A stretch of 64,000 nt of DNA from RAM1 sp041905405 (GTDB taxonomy: Bacteria; Pseudomonadota; Gammaproteobacteria; Burkholderiales; Burkholderiaceae_C): assembly GCA_041905405.1 (NCBI GenBank), contig JAYRLC010000004.1:169822-233821 (forward strand). Direction: 5' to 3'. Made by a program: the position numbers and the translations under genes. Positions 16,872 to 24,413 of this stretch are shown here, piece after piece. The notes below the pieces were generated by a model. The model did no database searches. It had not been told where the DNA came from and saw only the letters and a list, made by a program, of their open reading frames with translations. Within the stretch, counting starts at the first letter, position 1. Each line of letters starts with the position of its first letter.

Positions 16872-18398
16872 TTACATCACGGCGCCGACCTGCCAGGGCA
16901 CGAACTCGTTCTGCCCGTAGCCATGGCGTTCGCTCTTGCTGGGTTCGCCCGACGCCGTGGCCAGCACCAGTTCAAAAATGCGCTGGCCCATGGCCTGGAT
17001 GGACGCCTTGCCGTCGATGATCTCGCCGCAGTTGATGTCCATGTCTTCTTCCTGCCGCTGCCACAGCGCGCTGTTGGTCGCGAGCTTGAGCGACGGCGAC
17101 GGTGCGCAGCCATAGGCCGAGCCGCGGCCGGTGGTGAAGCAGATCATGTTGGCGCCGCCGGCCACCTGGCCCGTGGCGCTGACGGGGTCGTAGCCTGGTG
17201 TGTCCATGTAGACGAAGCCGTGCGCCGTGACGGGCTCGGCGTATTCATACACGGCTTCCAGGTTGGTCGTGCCGCCTTTAGCCACAGCGCCCAGGGACTT
17301 TTCAAGAATGGTGGTCAGCCCGCCCGCCTTGTTGCCGGGCGACGGGTTGTTGTTCATCTCGCCGTTGTTGATGCGGGTGTACTCCTCCCACCACTTGATG
17401 CGGCTCACCAGCTTTTCGCCAACTTCCTTTTTCACGGCGCGACGCGTCAGCAGATGCTCGGCGCCATACACCTCGGGCGTCTCGCTCAGGATGGCCGTGC
17501 CCCCGTGCGCCACCAGCAGGTCCACCGCCGCGCCCAGCGCCGGGTTGGCGCTGATGCCGCTGTAGCCGTCGGATCCGCCGCACTGCAGGCCGATGGTGAT
17601 GTGCGACGCGCTGCAGGGCTCACGCTTGACGGCGTTGGCGCGCGGCAACATCTCTTTCACGAGCGCAATGCCTTTTTCGACCGTCTGGCGCGTGCCGCCC
17701 GTGTCCTGGATGTTGAAGACCTTGAGTGTGTCGCCTTCACGCAAACTGCTGTGGGCGAGCCAGGCGTTGATCTGGTTGGCCTCGCAGCCCAGGCCCACGA
17801 CCAGAACGCCCCAGAAGTTGGCATGCGTCGCGTAGCCCGCCAGCGTGCGCTCCAGAATCTGCATGCCCATCCCTTCGGTGTCCATGCCGCAGCCCGTGCC
17901 GTGCGTGAGCGCCACCACGCCGTCCACCATGGGGTAGCCGGCCAGCGCCGCCGGGTTGGTCTGGCGCGAGAAGTGATCGGCAATGGCGCGCGCCGCCGTG
18001 GCCGAGCAGTTCACGCTGGACAGGATGCCGATGTAGTTGCGCGTGGCCACGCGACCATCGTCGCGCTTGATGCCCATGAAGGTCGCTTCTTTCCTGGGCG
18101 GCTGGGGCTTGACGTCGGCACCGTAGGCATAGTCGCGCGCAAAGTCGCCGCCGTTGTCGCCCACGCCCAGGTTGTGCACGTGCACGTGTTCGCCGGCGGC
18201 AATGGGCTGTGTGGCAAAGCCGATGATCTGGTTGTAGCGGCGCACGGGCTCGCCCGTGGCGATGGCGCGCGTGGCGACCTTGTGGCCCGGCGGGATCAGG
18301 CCGCGAACCTGGACGTTTTCGACAGTGGCGCCGCCGACCAGCTGGCTGCGCGCGATGAGGACGTCATCGGCTGGATGGAGTCGGATGAAGGGTGTCAT
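16872..18398 (-). CDS. UxaA/GarD-family sugar-acid dehydratase
   Basis: Protein of 508 residues combining an N-terminal SAF domain (about 8-85) with the altronate/galactarate dehydratase core. Core blocks include GIKRDDGRVATRNYIGILSS, NCSATAARAI, LTHGTGCGM, VVGLGCEANQIN, GLQCGGSDGYSGISANPALG and CFTTGRGSAYGC. Enzymes of this family remove water from an aldonate or aldarate to give a 2-keto-3-deoxy acid, using Fe2+ or another divalent metal. The neighbouring diketo-acid genes make a 6-deoxy or pentose aldonate (for example L-fuconate-like) a reasonable substrate. Altronate itself is less likely because no uronate genes are near. Confidence 0.87.
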   Translation of the reverse strand: MTPFIRLHPADDVLIARSQLVGGATVENVQVRGLIPPGHKVATRAIATGEPVRRYNQIIGFATQPIAAGEHVHVHNLGVGDNGGDFARDYAYGADVKPQPPRKEATFMGIKRDDGRVATRNYIGILSSVNCSATAARAIADHFSRQTNPAALAGYPMVDGVVALTHGTGCGMDTEGMGMQILERTLAGYATHANFWGVLVVGLGCEANQINAWLAHSSLREGDTLKVFNIQDTGGTRQTVEKGIALVKEMLPRANAVKREPCSASHITIGLQCGGSDGYSGISANPALGAAVDLLVAHGGTAILSETPEVYGAEHLLTRRAVKKEVGEKLVSRIKWWEEYTRINNGEMNNNPSPGNKAGGLTTILEKSLGAVAKGGTTNLEAVYEYAEPVTAHGFVYMDTPGYDPVSATGQVAGGANMICFTTGRGSAYGCAPSPSLKLATNSALWQRQEEDMDINCGEIIDGKASIQAMGQRIFELVLATASGEPSKSERHGYGQNEFVPWQVGAVM

Positions 18399-18402
18399 GG
18401 GT

Positions 18403-19797
18403 TCAATAGAACATTTTCGGAAGCCACAAAACCAGCTTGGGGAAGTACGTGATGATCACGAGCGACCCCAACAGCGGCACCAGCCACGGCAATATCGCCA
18501 TGGTCGTGCGCTCGACGGACAGCTTTGCTACCCGTGCCAGCACGAACAGCACCATGCCCATGGGCGGGTGCAGCAGCCCGATCATCAGGTTCAGCACCAT
18601 CACCAGCCCGAAGTGAACCAGGTCGATACCCAGTTGCTGGCAGATCGGCACCAGGATGGGCACCAGGATCGTGATGGCGGCCGTGGGCTCCAGGAAGCAG
18701 CCCACGAACAGCATCAGCAGATTGGCCAGCAGCAGGAACACCCAGGGCTCCTTGGTGAAGTCCAACACCCACGACGCGATGGCCGTGGTGACGCCGGTGG
18801 CCGTGAGCATCCAGCCGAAGATGCTGGCCGCCGCCACGATGAACAGCACCGTGGCCGTGGTCTCCACCGTGTCCAGGCAGACCTTGACGAACATCCTCCA
18901 GTTCAGTGTGCGGTACCAGGCAAAGCCCAGCACCATGGCCCACAGGCAGGCCGCGATGGCGCCTTCGGTCGGGGTAAAGATGCCCGTGGTCATGCCGCCG
19001 ATCAGCAGCACCGGCGTCATGATGGGCAGCACGGCCTGGAACTTGAACACCTTGTCGGCGGCGAACAGCACCACCAGAGCGGCCAGCACCGTAAGCTGCG
19101 GCGGCAGGCCCGCCTTGACCACCAGCAGCCAGACCGCGACCGGCCAGCACACCACCATGGCGGTTTCGCCCAGCGCCTTGATCACGCGCGGCCATTCGAA
19201 CTTGATGTCGCCGCCCCAGCCGTTCTTGTGCGCGAAGTAGGCCACCGTCAGCATCATGAGCAGCCCCATCATCACGCCCGGCAAAATACCTGCCAGGAAC
19301 AGCGCGCCCACGCTCACGTTGGCCATCATCCCGTAGATCACGAACGGCAGGCTGGGCGGGATGATGGGGCCCAGTGTGGCCGACGCAGCCGTGACGCCCA
19401 CGGCGAACTCGGTGTCGTAGCCATGGTCCTTCATGGCCTTGATCTCGATGGTCCCCAGGCCCGCTGCGTCGGCGATCGCCGTGCCGCTCATGCCGGCGAA
19501 CACCACCGAACCCACCACGTTCACATGGCCCAGGCCGCCCTTGAGCCAGCCCACCAGCGCCAGCGCGTAGTTGTAGATGCGGTTGGTGATGCCGGCGTTG
19601 TTCATCAGGTTGCCGGCCAGAATGAAAAACGGCACGGCCAGCAGCGGAAAGCTGTCGATGCCGCTGACCATGCGGTGGATCACCACGAACGGTGGCAGGT
19701 TGCCGGTCCACCAGATGTACAGCAAGGCTGAGCCGGCCATGGCGACGGCCACCGGGATGCCGCCGCTCATGAGCAGCAGAAACAGGACTTTCAGCAT
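18403..19797 (-). CDS. TRAP transporter large permease (DctM type)
   Basis: Twelve-helix membrane subunit of 464 residues that carries out sodium-driven uptake with the small permease and periplasmic receptor. Typical DctM blocks are visible: VPFFILAGNLMNNAGITNRI near residue 60, SVVFAGMSGTAIADAAGLGT near 95, TAASATLGPIIPPSLPFVIYG near 135 and LANLLMLFVGCFLEPTAAI in the second half. It lies 12 bases after dctQ and five bases before the dehydratase gene, so transport and catabolism are co-expressed. The substrate is inferred to be the sugar acid consumed by the downstream enzymes. Confidence 0.93.
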   Translation of the reverse strand: MLKVLFLLLMSGGIPVAVAMAGSALLYIWWTGNLPPFVVIHRMVSGIDSFPLLAVPFFILAGNLMNNAGITNRIYNYALALVGWLKGGLGHVNVVGSVVFAGMSGTAIADAAGLGTIEIKAMKDHGYDTEFAVGVTAASATLGPIIPPSLPFVIYGMMANVSVGALFLAGILPGVMMGLLMMLTVAYFAHKNGWGGDIKFEWPRVIKALGETAMVVCWPVAVWLLVVKAGLPPQLTVLAALVVLFAADKVFKFQAVLPIMTPVLLIGGMTTGIFTPTEGAIAACLWAMVLGFAWYRTLNWRMFVKVCLDTVETTATVLFIVAAASIFGWMLTATGVTTAIASWVLDFTKEPWVFLLLANLLMLFVGCFLEPTAAITILVPILVPICQQLGIDLVHFGLVMVLNLMIGLLHPPMGMVLFVLARVAKLSVERTTMAILPWLVPLLGSLVIITYFPKLVLWLPKMFY

Positions 19798-19809
19798 GGG
19801 TTCTTTCGT

Positions 19810-20382
19810 TCAGGTGTCTTGCATCGTCGTTTCGGGCCGCTCCAGCACGGAGTAGCCGCGGCGCTTGTGGACCAGTGCAACCTGCACGGACCGCACAGCC
19901 ATGGCCGCGAAACCCAGCAGGCAGATGCCGTAGACCCAGTTCATGGGCAGGTCCACCATGGTCATGCGCGAATTGCTGCCCAGCTTGAGCATCATCATCA
20001 CCGTCAGCACGGCCGCCGATGCGAAGAAGCCCACCCGCAGCCAGTCCACGGCGGTGGACAGGGCGCGGGACACGGGCCGCGGCATGAACTTGTAGAAGAA
20101 GTCCACGTGGATGTGGTTGTTCTTGATCACGCCGATGGCCGCGCCGGTGAACACCACCGCGATGAGCAGGTAGCGCGCGATCTCCTCGGTCCACGCGGCG
20201 GAGTTGTTCAGCGCATAGCGCGTGAAGAACTGGTAGAACACCGTGATCCCCAGCAGCCAGAAGAAGCCCAGGGCAACCCAGGCCTCCACCGGCGTGCCGG
20301 ACAGGTCCACGGCCTCGTCCTGCGCGTGAAACTCGCCGTCATCACCCATCACCTTGGGCAGATCGTCAATGGAGGTGGTCAT
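19810..20382 (-). CDS. TRAP transporter small permease (DctQ type)
   Basis: Four-helix subunit of 190 residues bridging the receptor and the large permease. The family signature RYALNNSAAWTEEIARYLLI lies around residues 51-70, followed by GAAIGVIKNNHIHVDFFY. Hydrophobic helices begin near residue 33 and recur to about 165. The first 30 residues are acidic and soluble (MTTSIDDLPKVMGDDGEF), somewhat longer than usual. It sits between dctP and dctM in the standard order, but a repeat element fills the gap to dctP. Confidence 0.9.
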   Translation of the reverse strand: MTTSIDDLPKVMGDDGEFHAQDEAVDLSGTPVEAWVALGFFWLLGITVFYQFFTRYALNNSAAWTEEIARYLLIAVVFTGAAIGVIKNNHIHVDFFYKFMPRPVSRALSTAVDWLRVGFFASAAVLTVMMMLKLGSNSRMTMVDLPMNWVYGICLLGFAAMAVRSVQVALVHKRRGYSVLERPETTMQDT

Positions 20383-20420
20383 AGATACACGTCTGTAGGC
20401 ATGAGGGTTTCAAGGCCAGT

Positions 20421-20499
20421 GACACCGCGGAACCGGCTTTGCCGGGCCGCAGGTGTCGCCCCCTGGGGGGAGGCGGCCCGCAGGGCCGCTTCGGGGGGG
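20421..20499 (-). repeat. Palindrome-rich dispersed repeat, family R1
   Basis: This stretch lies immediately after the dctP stop. Read on the minus strand it contains CGAAGCGGCCCTGCGGGCCG, then CCCCCCAGGGGGCGACAC and the hairpin CGGCCCGGCAAAGCCGGTTC. Matching sequence occurs at 47013-47093, and partial copies at 24341-24375 and 40071-40111. It can fold into several short hairpins and may attenuate or stabilise the transcript between the receptor and permease genes. Confidence 0.8.
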
Positions 20500-21486
20500 T
20501 CACTTGATGCTCACGATGCGGTCCCAGTCCTTCTTGTCCAGTTTCATGGACTCGAAGGAGATCGCCTTCAGCACGCGCTGCTGGAAGTCGTTGCGGTCAA
20601 CGGTCACCACGTTGTTGCCCTTCTTCTTGAATTCCTCGACCAGCTCGCCTTCGCGCTTGCGGATGTCGTTGGTGGCCTTTTCGGCGGCTTCCTGGGTGAT
20701 GTCAGCCAGCAGCTTCTGCTCGGCCGGCGTGAGCTTGCCCATCAGGCTGGGCGAGATCACCGTGAGCAGCGCGTCCGAGATGTGGCCCGTCAGGATGATG
20801 TTCTTCTGCACTTCAAAGAACTTCTTGGCCTCGATGGTGGGCAGCGGGTTTTCCTGCGCGTCGACGGTGCCGTTCTGCAGCGCCAGGTACACCTCGGCAA
20901 AGGCGATGGGCGTGGGGTTGGCGCCGCAGGCGCGGGGCAGCGCGGTATAGGCGGGCGAATCGGGCACGCGCATCTTGATGCCCTTCATCTCGTCGCAGTT
21001 CTTGAACAGCTTGTTGCTGGTGGCGTGGCGTGCGCCGTAGTAGGTCAGCGCGGTCACGGTGTTGCCCGTGGCCTTCCTGTAGCCCTCGGTCAGCTCCTTG
21101 AACACGTCGCTCTTGCCGTACTTGATCACGTGGTCGGCGTCGCGGAAGGTGAACGGGTAGTAGCTCACGGCCAGGCGCGGGTACGAGTTGGAAGCAAACG
21201 ACGCGCCCGTCAGGATGATGTCCACCGTGCCCAGCTGCAGGCCCTGGTTGATGTCCGATTCCTTGCCCAGGCTGGAGGCGGGGAACACCTGGATCTCGTA
21301 CTTGCCGTTGGTCTTTTTCTTGAACTCCTCGCCGGCCCAGACCGACCACTTGTGGTACGGCTCGGACGTTTCGTACACGTGGGCCCATTTCAGCTTGGTC
21401 TGGGCGTGGGCCAGGCCCGTCGCGCCGACGGCGCCGGCCATCAGGGCGCATGCCGCCAGGGTTTTCAAGGTGAATCGCTTGCTCAT
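20500..21486 (-). CDS. TRAP transporter substrate-binding protein (DctP type)
   Basis: Periplasmic solute receptor of 328 residues. A signal peptide is clear at the start (MSKRFTLKTLAACALMAGAV, cleavage probably after AHA near residue 28). The mature part begins QTKLKWAHVYETSEPYHKW. Family features are the conserved Arg in GIKMRVPDSPAYTAL near residue 165 and the region AFAEVYLALQNGTVDAQENPL near residue 205. It is the first transporter gene after the divergent regulator and is usually the most highly expressed. The bound substrate is inferred to be a sugar acid. Confidence 0.93.
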   Translation of the reverse strand: MSKRFTLKTLAACALMAGAVGATGLAHAQTKLKWAHVYETSEPYHKWSVWAGEEFKKKTNGKYEIQVFPASSLGKESDINQGLQLGTVDIILTGASFASNSYPRLAVSYYPFTFRDADHVIKYGKSDVFKELTEGYRKATGNTVTALTYYGARHATSNKLFKNCDEMKGIKMRVPDSPAYTALPRACGANPTPIAFAEVYLALQNGTVDAQENPLPTIEAKKFFEVQKNIILTGHISDALLTVISPSLMGKLTPAEQKLLADITQEAAEKATNDIRKREGELVEEFKKKGNNVVTVDRNDFQQRVLKAISFESMKLDKKDWDRIVSIK

Positions 21487-21527
21487 GGTCTGTCTCCTCT
21501 AGGTGAATGAAGGTGGTTTGCTGGCCT

Positions 21528-22250
21528 CTACGAACCGGTTTTCTTCGCGCGGCGCCAGCTCGCGCTGAATCGTGAATGGGACTTGTCCAGGTGTTCATGC
21601 ATGGCGACACGTGCCGCGGCGGCGTCTCGCGCGCGGATCGCGTCGTGAATGGCCTCGTGCTCGGCAATCGCGCAGCGCCACGAATCCACCGTCTCGAAAT
21701 AGCCGCCCAGCCGCTCGAACAGCGGCCCGCGGCGCGAATCCCAGAAACCCTGCACGGTCTCGATCAGCACCACGTTGCCGCTGGCCTGCACGATGGCCGT
21801 GTGGAACGCGCGGTCGCCGTCCAGCGGCATCACGTTGCGGTCGGCATCCGCGCGCATGGTGTCGATGGCGCGCGCCATGGCGTCGATGTCCTTGCGCTTG
21901 CCCTGGGCGGCGGCCAGCGCGGCGGTCTCGCCCTCGACCACGCGGCGGGCGCGGATCAGCTCCAGTGGCCCCCATTCAGCGGCCGGCACCTTGACGGCAT
22001 GGCCGTTGAGCTGGCCGGGGCGCTCCAGCACGTACACCCCGGAGCCGGTGCGCACCTCGACCCAGCCTTCCACCTCCAGCGCAATCAGAGCCTCGCGCAC
22101 CGACGGGCGGCTCACACCCAGCTGCTTGGCCAGGTCGCGTTCGGCCGGCAGGCGCGAGCCGGGCGGAAACTCGCCGCTGGTCACGAGCGAACGCAACTGC
22201 TCGGCGATCTGCCGGTACAGGCGCTGCGGTTCGACGGCTTGCAGGGGCAT
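21528..22250 (-). CDS. GntR-family transcriptional regulator, FadR (FCD) subfamily
   Basis: Regulator of 240 residues. The N-terminal winged helix (about 8-75) shows YRQIAEQLRSLVTSGEFPPG, SRLPAERDLAKQLGVSRPSV and REALIALEVEGWVEVRTGSG. The C-terminal FCD ligand domain (about 95-225) has the conserved Arg/Glu LIRARRVVEGETAALAA and metal-type His residues in FHTAIVQASGN and EHEAIHDAI. The start at ATG 22250 gives the standard length; an upstream extension of the frame has no regulator-like sequence. It lies between the divergent TRAP and SDR units and probably represses both until a pathway intermediate binds. Confidence 0.9.
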   Translation of the reverse strand: MPLQAVEPQRLYRQIAEQLRSLVTSGEFPPGSRLPAERDLAKQLGVSRPSVREALIALEVEGWVEVRTGSGVYVLERPGQLNGHAVKVPAAEWGPLELIRARRVVEGETAALAAAQGKRKDIDAMARAIDTMRADADRNVMPLDGDRAFHTAIVQASGNVVLIETVQGFWDSRRGPLFERLGGYFETVDSWRCAIAEHEAIHDAIRARDAAAARVAMHEHLDKSHSRFSASWRRAKKTGS

Positions 22251-22308
22251 GCGGATACGGTTGGGGTGGAAGGGAAAGGGTTTAAGGGTTTCGCCTGAAC
22301 TGGCCAAG

Positions 22309-22319
22309 TGGTCTGACCA
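22309..22319. promoter_or_regulatory. Candidate FadR/GntR operator
   Basis: The 11-base palindrome TGGTCTGACCA matches the general FadR-subfamily operator form TNGTNNNACNA. It lies 75 bases before the ATG of the plus-strand SDR gene and 58 bases upstream of the regulator start. A -10-like TTTAGAAT follows at once, so a bound repressor would cover the core promoter. Binding is a prediction. Confidence 0.6.
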
Positions 22320-22394
22320 ATTTAGAATGCCACGGACGCGCCGCAACAAGCCATCCGGCAAAACCCGAACGACCGGCGCACAGGAGACTTCCGC

Positions 22395-23141
22395 ATGAGA
22401 CTCAAGGGAAAGACCGCGCTCGTCACGGCGGCCGGGCAGGGCATAGGCCGTGCCTGCGCACTGGCCATGGCCGCCGAGGGAGCCCAGGTCTGGGCCACCG
22501 ACGTGAACCCGAAGCTGCTGGACGGTTATGACGGCGTGGCCAACGTTCACACCGCCGCGCTGGATGTGCTGGACAGGGCCGCCATCCAGCGCGTGGTGGG
22601 CGGCATGCCCGCGCCCGACGTGCTGTTCAACTGCGCGGGCTTCGTGCACAACGGCACCATCCTGGATGCGAAGGACGCCGACTGGGACTTCGCCTTCAAC
22701 CTCAACGTGCGCGCGCAGTTCTGGATGATCCAGGCCGTGCTGCCCGGCATGCTTGCCAAGAATGACGGCAAGGGCGCGGGCAGCATCATCAACATGGCCA
22801 GCGTCTGCAGCAGCCTGAAAGGCCTGCCCAACCGCTTCATCTACGGCACGAGCAAGGCGGCCGTGGTGGGTCTGACCAAATCGGTCGCCGCCGACTACGT
22901 GGGCCGCGGCATCCGCTGCAACGCCATCGCGCCCGGCACCGTGGACACGCCGTCGCTGGCCGACCGCATCAACAGCTATGAGGACCCGGTGGAGGCACGC
23001 AAGAATTTTGTCGCACGTCAGCCTATGGGCCGGCTTGCCCAGGCGCATGAGATTGCGCCCATCGTGGTGTACCTGGCCAGCGACGAATCGGTGTTTGCAT
23101 CGGGCCAGGTCTTTGCCGTGGACGGCGGCATGACGATATGA
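22395..23141 (+). CDS. SDR oxidoreductase, 2-keto-3-deoxy-L-fuconate dehydrogenase-like
   Basis: Short-chain dehydrogenase of 248 residues. The cofactor motif is TAAGQGIGRA (about 11-20) with an Asp in WATDVN that favours NAD. The structural motif appears as NCAGFV (about 80-85). The catalytic set is Ser near 138 (NMASVCSS) with YGTSKAA near 152-158. The sequence resembles the BDH2/2-keto-3-deoxy-L-fuconate dehydrogenase branch, including PGTVDTPSLADRI. It should oxidise the 2-keto-3-deoxy acid made by the UxaA-type dehydratase to a 2,4-diketo-3-deoxy acid. CAGGAG is the ribosome-binding site. The stop overlaps the next start (ATGA). Confidence 0.82.
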   Translation: MRLKGKTALVTAAGQGIGRACALAMAAEGAQVWATDVNPKLLDGYDGVANVHTAALDVLDRAAIQRVVGGMPAPDVLFNCAGFVHNGTILDAKDADWDFAFNLNVRAQFWMIQAVLPGMLAKNDGKGAGSIINMASVCSSLKGLPNRFIYGTSKAAVVGLTKSVAADYVGRGIRCNAIAPGTVDTPSLADRINSYEDPVEARKNFVARQPMGRLAQAHEIAPIVVYLASDESVFASGQVFAVDGGMTI

Positions 23142-23884
23142 ACCAGCTTGACTTCAACGGCCGCCATGCGGTGGTGACCGGCGGCGCCACCGGCCTGGGC
23201 TATGCGATCGCGCGGCGCCTGATCGCATCGGGCGGCAGCGTGACGCTGTGGGACCGCGACGCAGCCGCGGCGCAGCAGGCCGCGCAGGCGCTTGGCGATG
23301 GCGCGTACGCCGTCACGGTGGACGTGGCGCAGCAGCCCAGCGTGGCCGCCGCGGTGCAGGCCACGCTGCAGCACACGGGCCGCATCGACGCGCTGATCAA
23401 CAGCGCCGGCATCACCGGTCCCAACACCAAGGTATGGGACTACCCGGTGGACGCCTGGCGACAGGTCATGGACGTGAACCTCACGGGCCTGTTCATCTGC
23501 TGCCGCGAGGTCGTGCCGCACATGCGCGAACGCAACTACGGGCGCATCGTCAACATTGCCTCGGTCGCGGGCAAGGACGGAAACCCGAACGCCAGCGCCT
23601 ACAGCGCGAGCAAGGCCGGCGTCATGGCTCTCACCAAGTCATTGGGCAAGGAGCTTGCCGACACCGGCGTGCGCGTGAACTGCGTGACGCCGGCCGCCGT
23701 GAAGACCGCGATCTTCGAACAGATGACCCCGGAGCACATCGCGTTCATGCTGTCCAAGATTCCCATGGGCCGGTTCGGCACAACGGAAGAAGTCGCGGCG
23801 CTGGTCGGCTGGCTGTGCACCGAAGACTGCTCTTTTTCAACCGGCGCCGTGTTCGACCTGTCCGGCGGCCGCTCAACGTATTAG
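23138..23884 (+). CDS. SDR-family oxidoreductase
   Basis: Short-chain dehydrogenase of 248 residues co-translated with the preceding SDR. Motifs are TGGATGLGYAIA (about 15-26), the acidic WDRDAAA favouring NAD, NSAGITGP near 88 and catalytic YSASKAG near 153-159. The C-terminal segment MGRFGTTEEVAALVGWL is typical of sugar and sugar-acid dehydrogenases. It may oxidise the free sugar, or another hydroxy-acid intermediate, in the same pathway. The sequence alone does not choose between these. Confidence 0.8.
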   Translation: MNQLDFNGRHAVVTGGATGLGYAIARRLIASGGSVTLWDRDAAAAQQAAQALGDGAYAVTVDVAQQPSVAAAVQATLQHTGRIDALINSAGITGPNTKVWDYPVDAWRQVMDVNLTGLFICCREVVPHMRERNYGRIVNIASVAGKDGNPNASAYSASKAGVMALTKSLGKELADTGVRVNCVTPAAVKTAIFEQMTPEHIAFMLSKIPMGRFGTTEEVAALVGWLCTEDCSFSTGAVFDLSGGRSTY

Positions 23885-23924
23885 TACGTGTCAACACTGG
23901 CTTTATCTTTCTCCGGCGAGGGCG

Positions 23925-24103
23925 CCCGTCGCGGCGGGGCGGCGCTTTCGCCACCAGAGCCCGGTCCCCTTCGGGGCGCGCCGCTGCAGTACTCAGGCCG
24001 GCGGGTGACAACGCGGTCTTCGTCCACACCCGTGCGCCAGCCCTCCGTGCTTCGCGCCCAGGCTCTTGATCGGTGGCGAAAGCGCCGCCCCACCGCGACG
24101 GGC
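23925..24103. repeat. MITE-like element copy 1 (31-base inverted ends)
   Basis: The left arm begins CCCGTCGCGGCGGGGCGGCG and its reverse complement recurs at 24073-24103 with a single mismatch. The interior includes GCCGCTGCAGTACTCAGG and GCGCCAGCCCTCCGTGCTTC. The 42060-42237 copy carries closely similar interior sequence, differing by scattered substitutions. No open frame in it looks like a protein. Confidence 0.75.
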
Positions 24104-24340
24104 TTCGGGCCAGCGTTGCAGGAAACCCTTCTTTCGAGCGTCGCAAGCCTGACGGGATGGCGCCCCGTTCGCGCCACCGATCAAGAGCCCGGGCGCGAAG
24201 CGCGGACCCACGGGGCGGGGTCGTTCCGGCGTGTGCGGTGCGACCATCCCGTGGGGAGCACTGGAGCGGCTCACCCCGAAGGGGGCCGGGCTCTGGTGGC
24301 GCGAATGGGGCGCCGTCCCGTCAGGCGTCCCAGAGGAGAA

Positions 24341-24375
24341 CCTTGGCGGCCCGGCAAAGCCGGTTCCGCGGCGGC
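24341..24375 (+). repeat. Partial R1 repeat
   Basis: Contains GGCGGCCCGGCAAAGCCGGT, matching the distal half of the R1 copies at 20421-20499 and 47013-47093. It lies about 40 bases before the FAH-family gene. Only the hairpin half is present. Confidence 0.65.
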
Positions 24376-24413
24376 ACTGGAATAGAAGCACTGTCACAAC
24401 GAAAGGAACTGAA

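Larger units (their letters stand above)
23885..24413. repeat. Non-coding repeat-rich insert between the SDR and FAH genes
   Basis: These 529 bases contain no plausible gene. They hold an element with 31-base inverted ends at 23925-23955 and 24073-24103 (one mismatch), sharing arms and interior with a second copy at 42060-42237. A partly inverted repetition follows: 24254-24310 mirrors about 23940-23995, and 24171-24203 mirrors about 24060-24085. A partial R1 repeat lies at 24341-24375. A GAAAGGAAC ribosome-binding site precedes the FAH start. The insert separates genes that otherwise look like one operon. Confidence 0.85.

Noticed and set aside
16872..18398. Naming the dehydratase uxaA or garD
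   Set aside because: Altronate and galactarate dehydratases share these motifs, and the neighbours do not match either pathway, so the family name alone is given.
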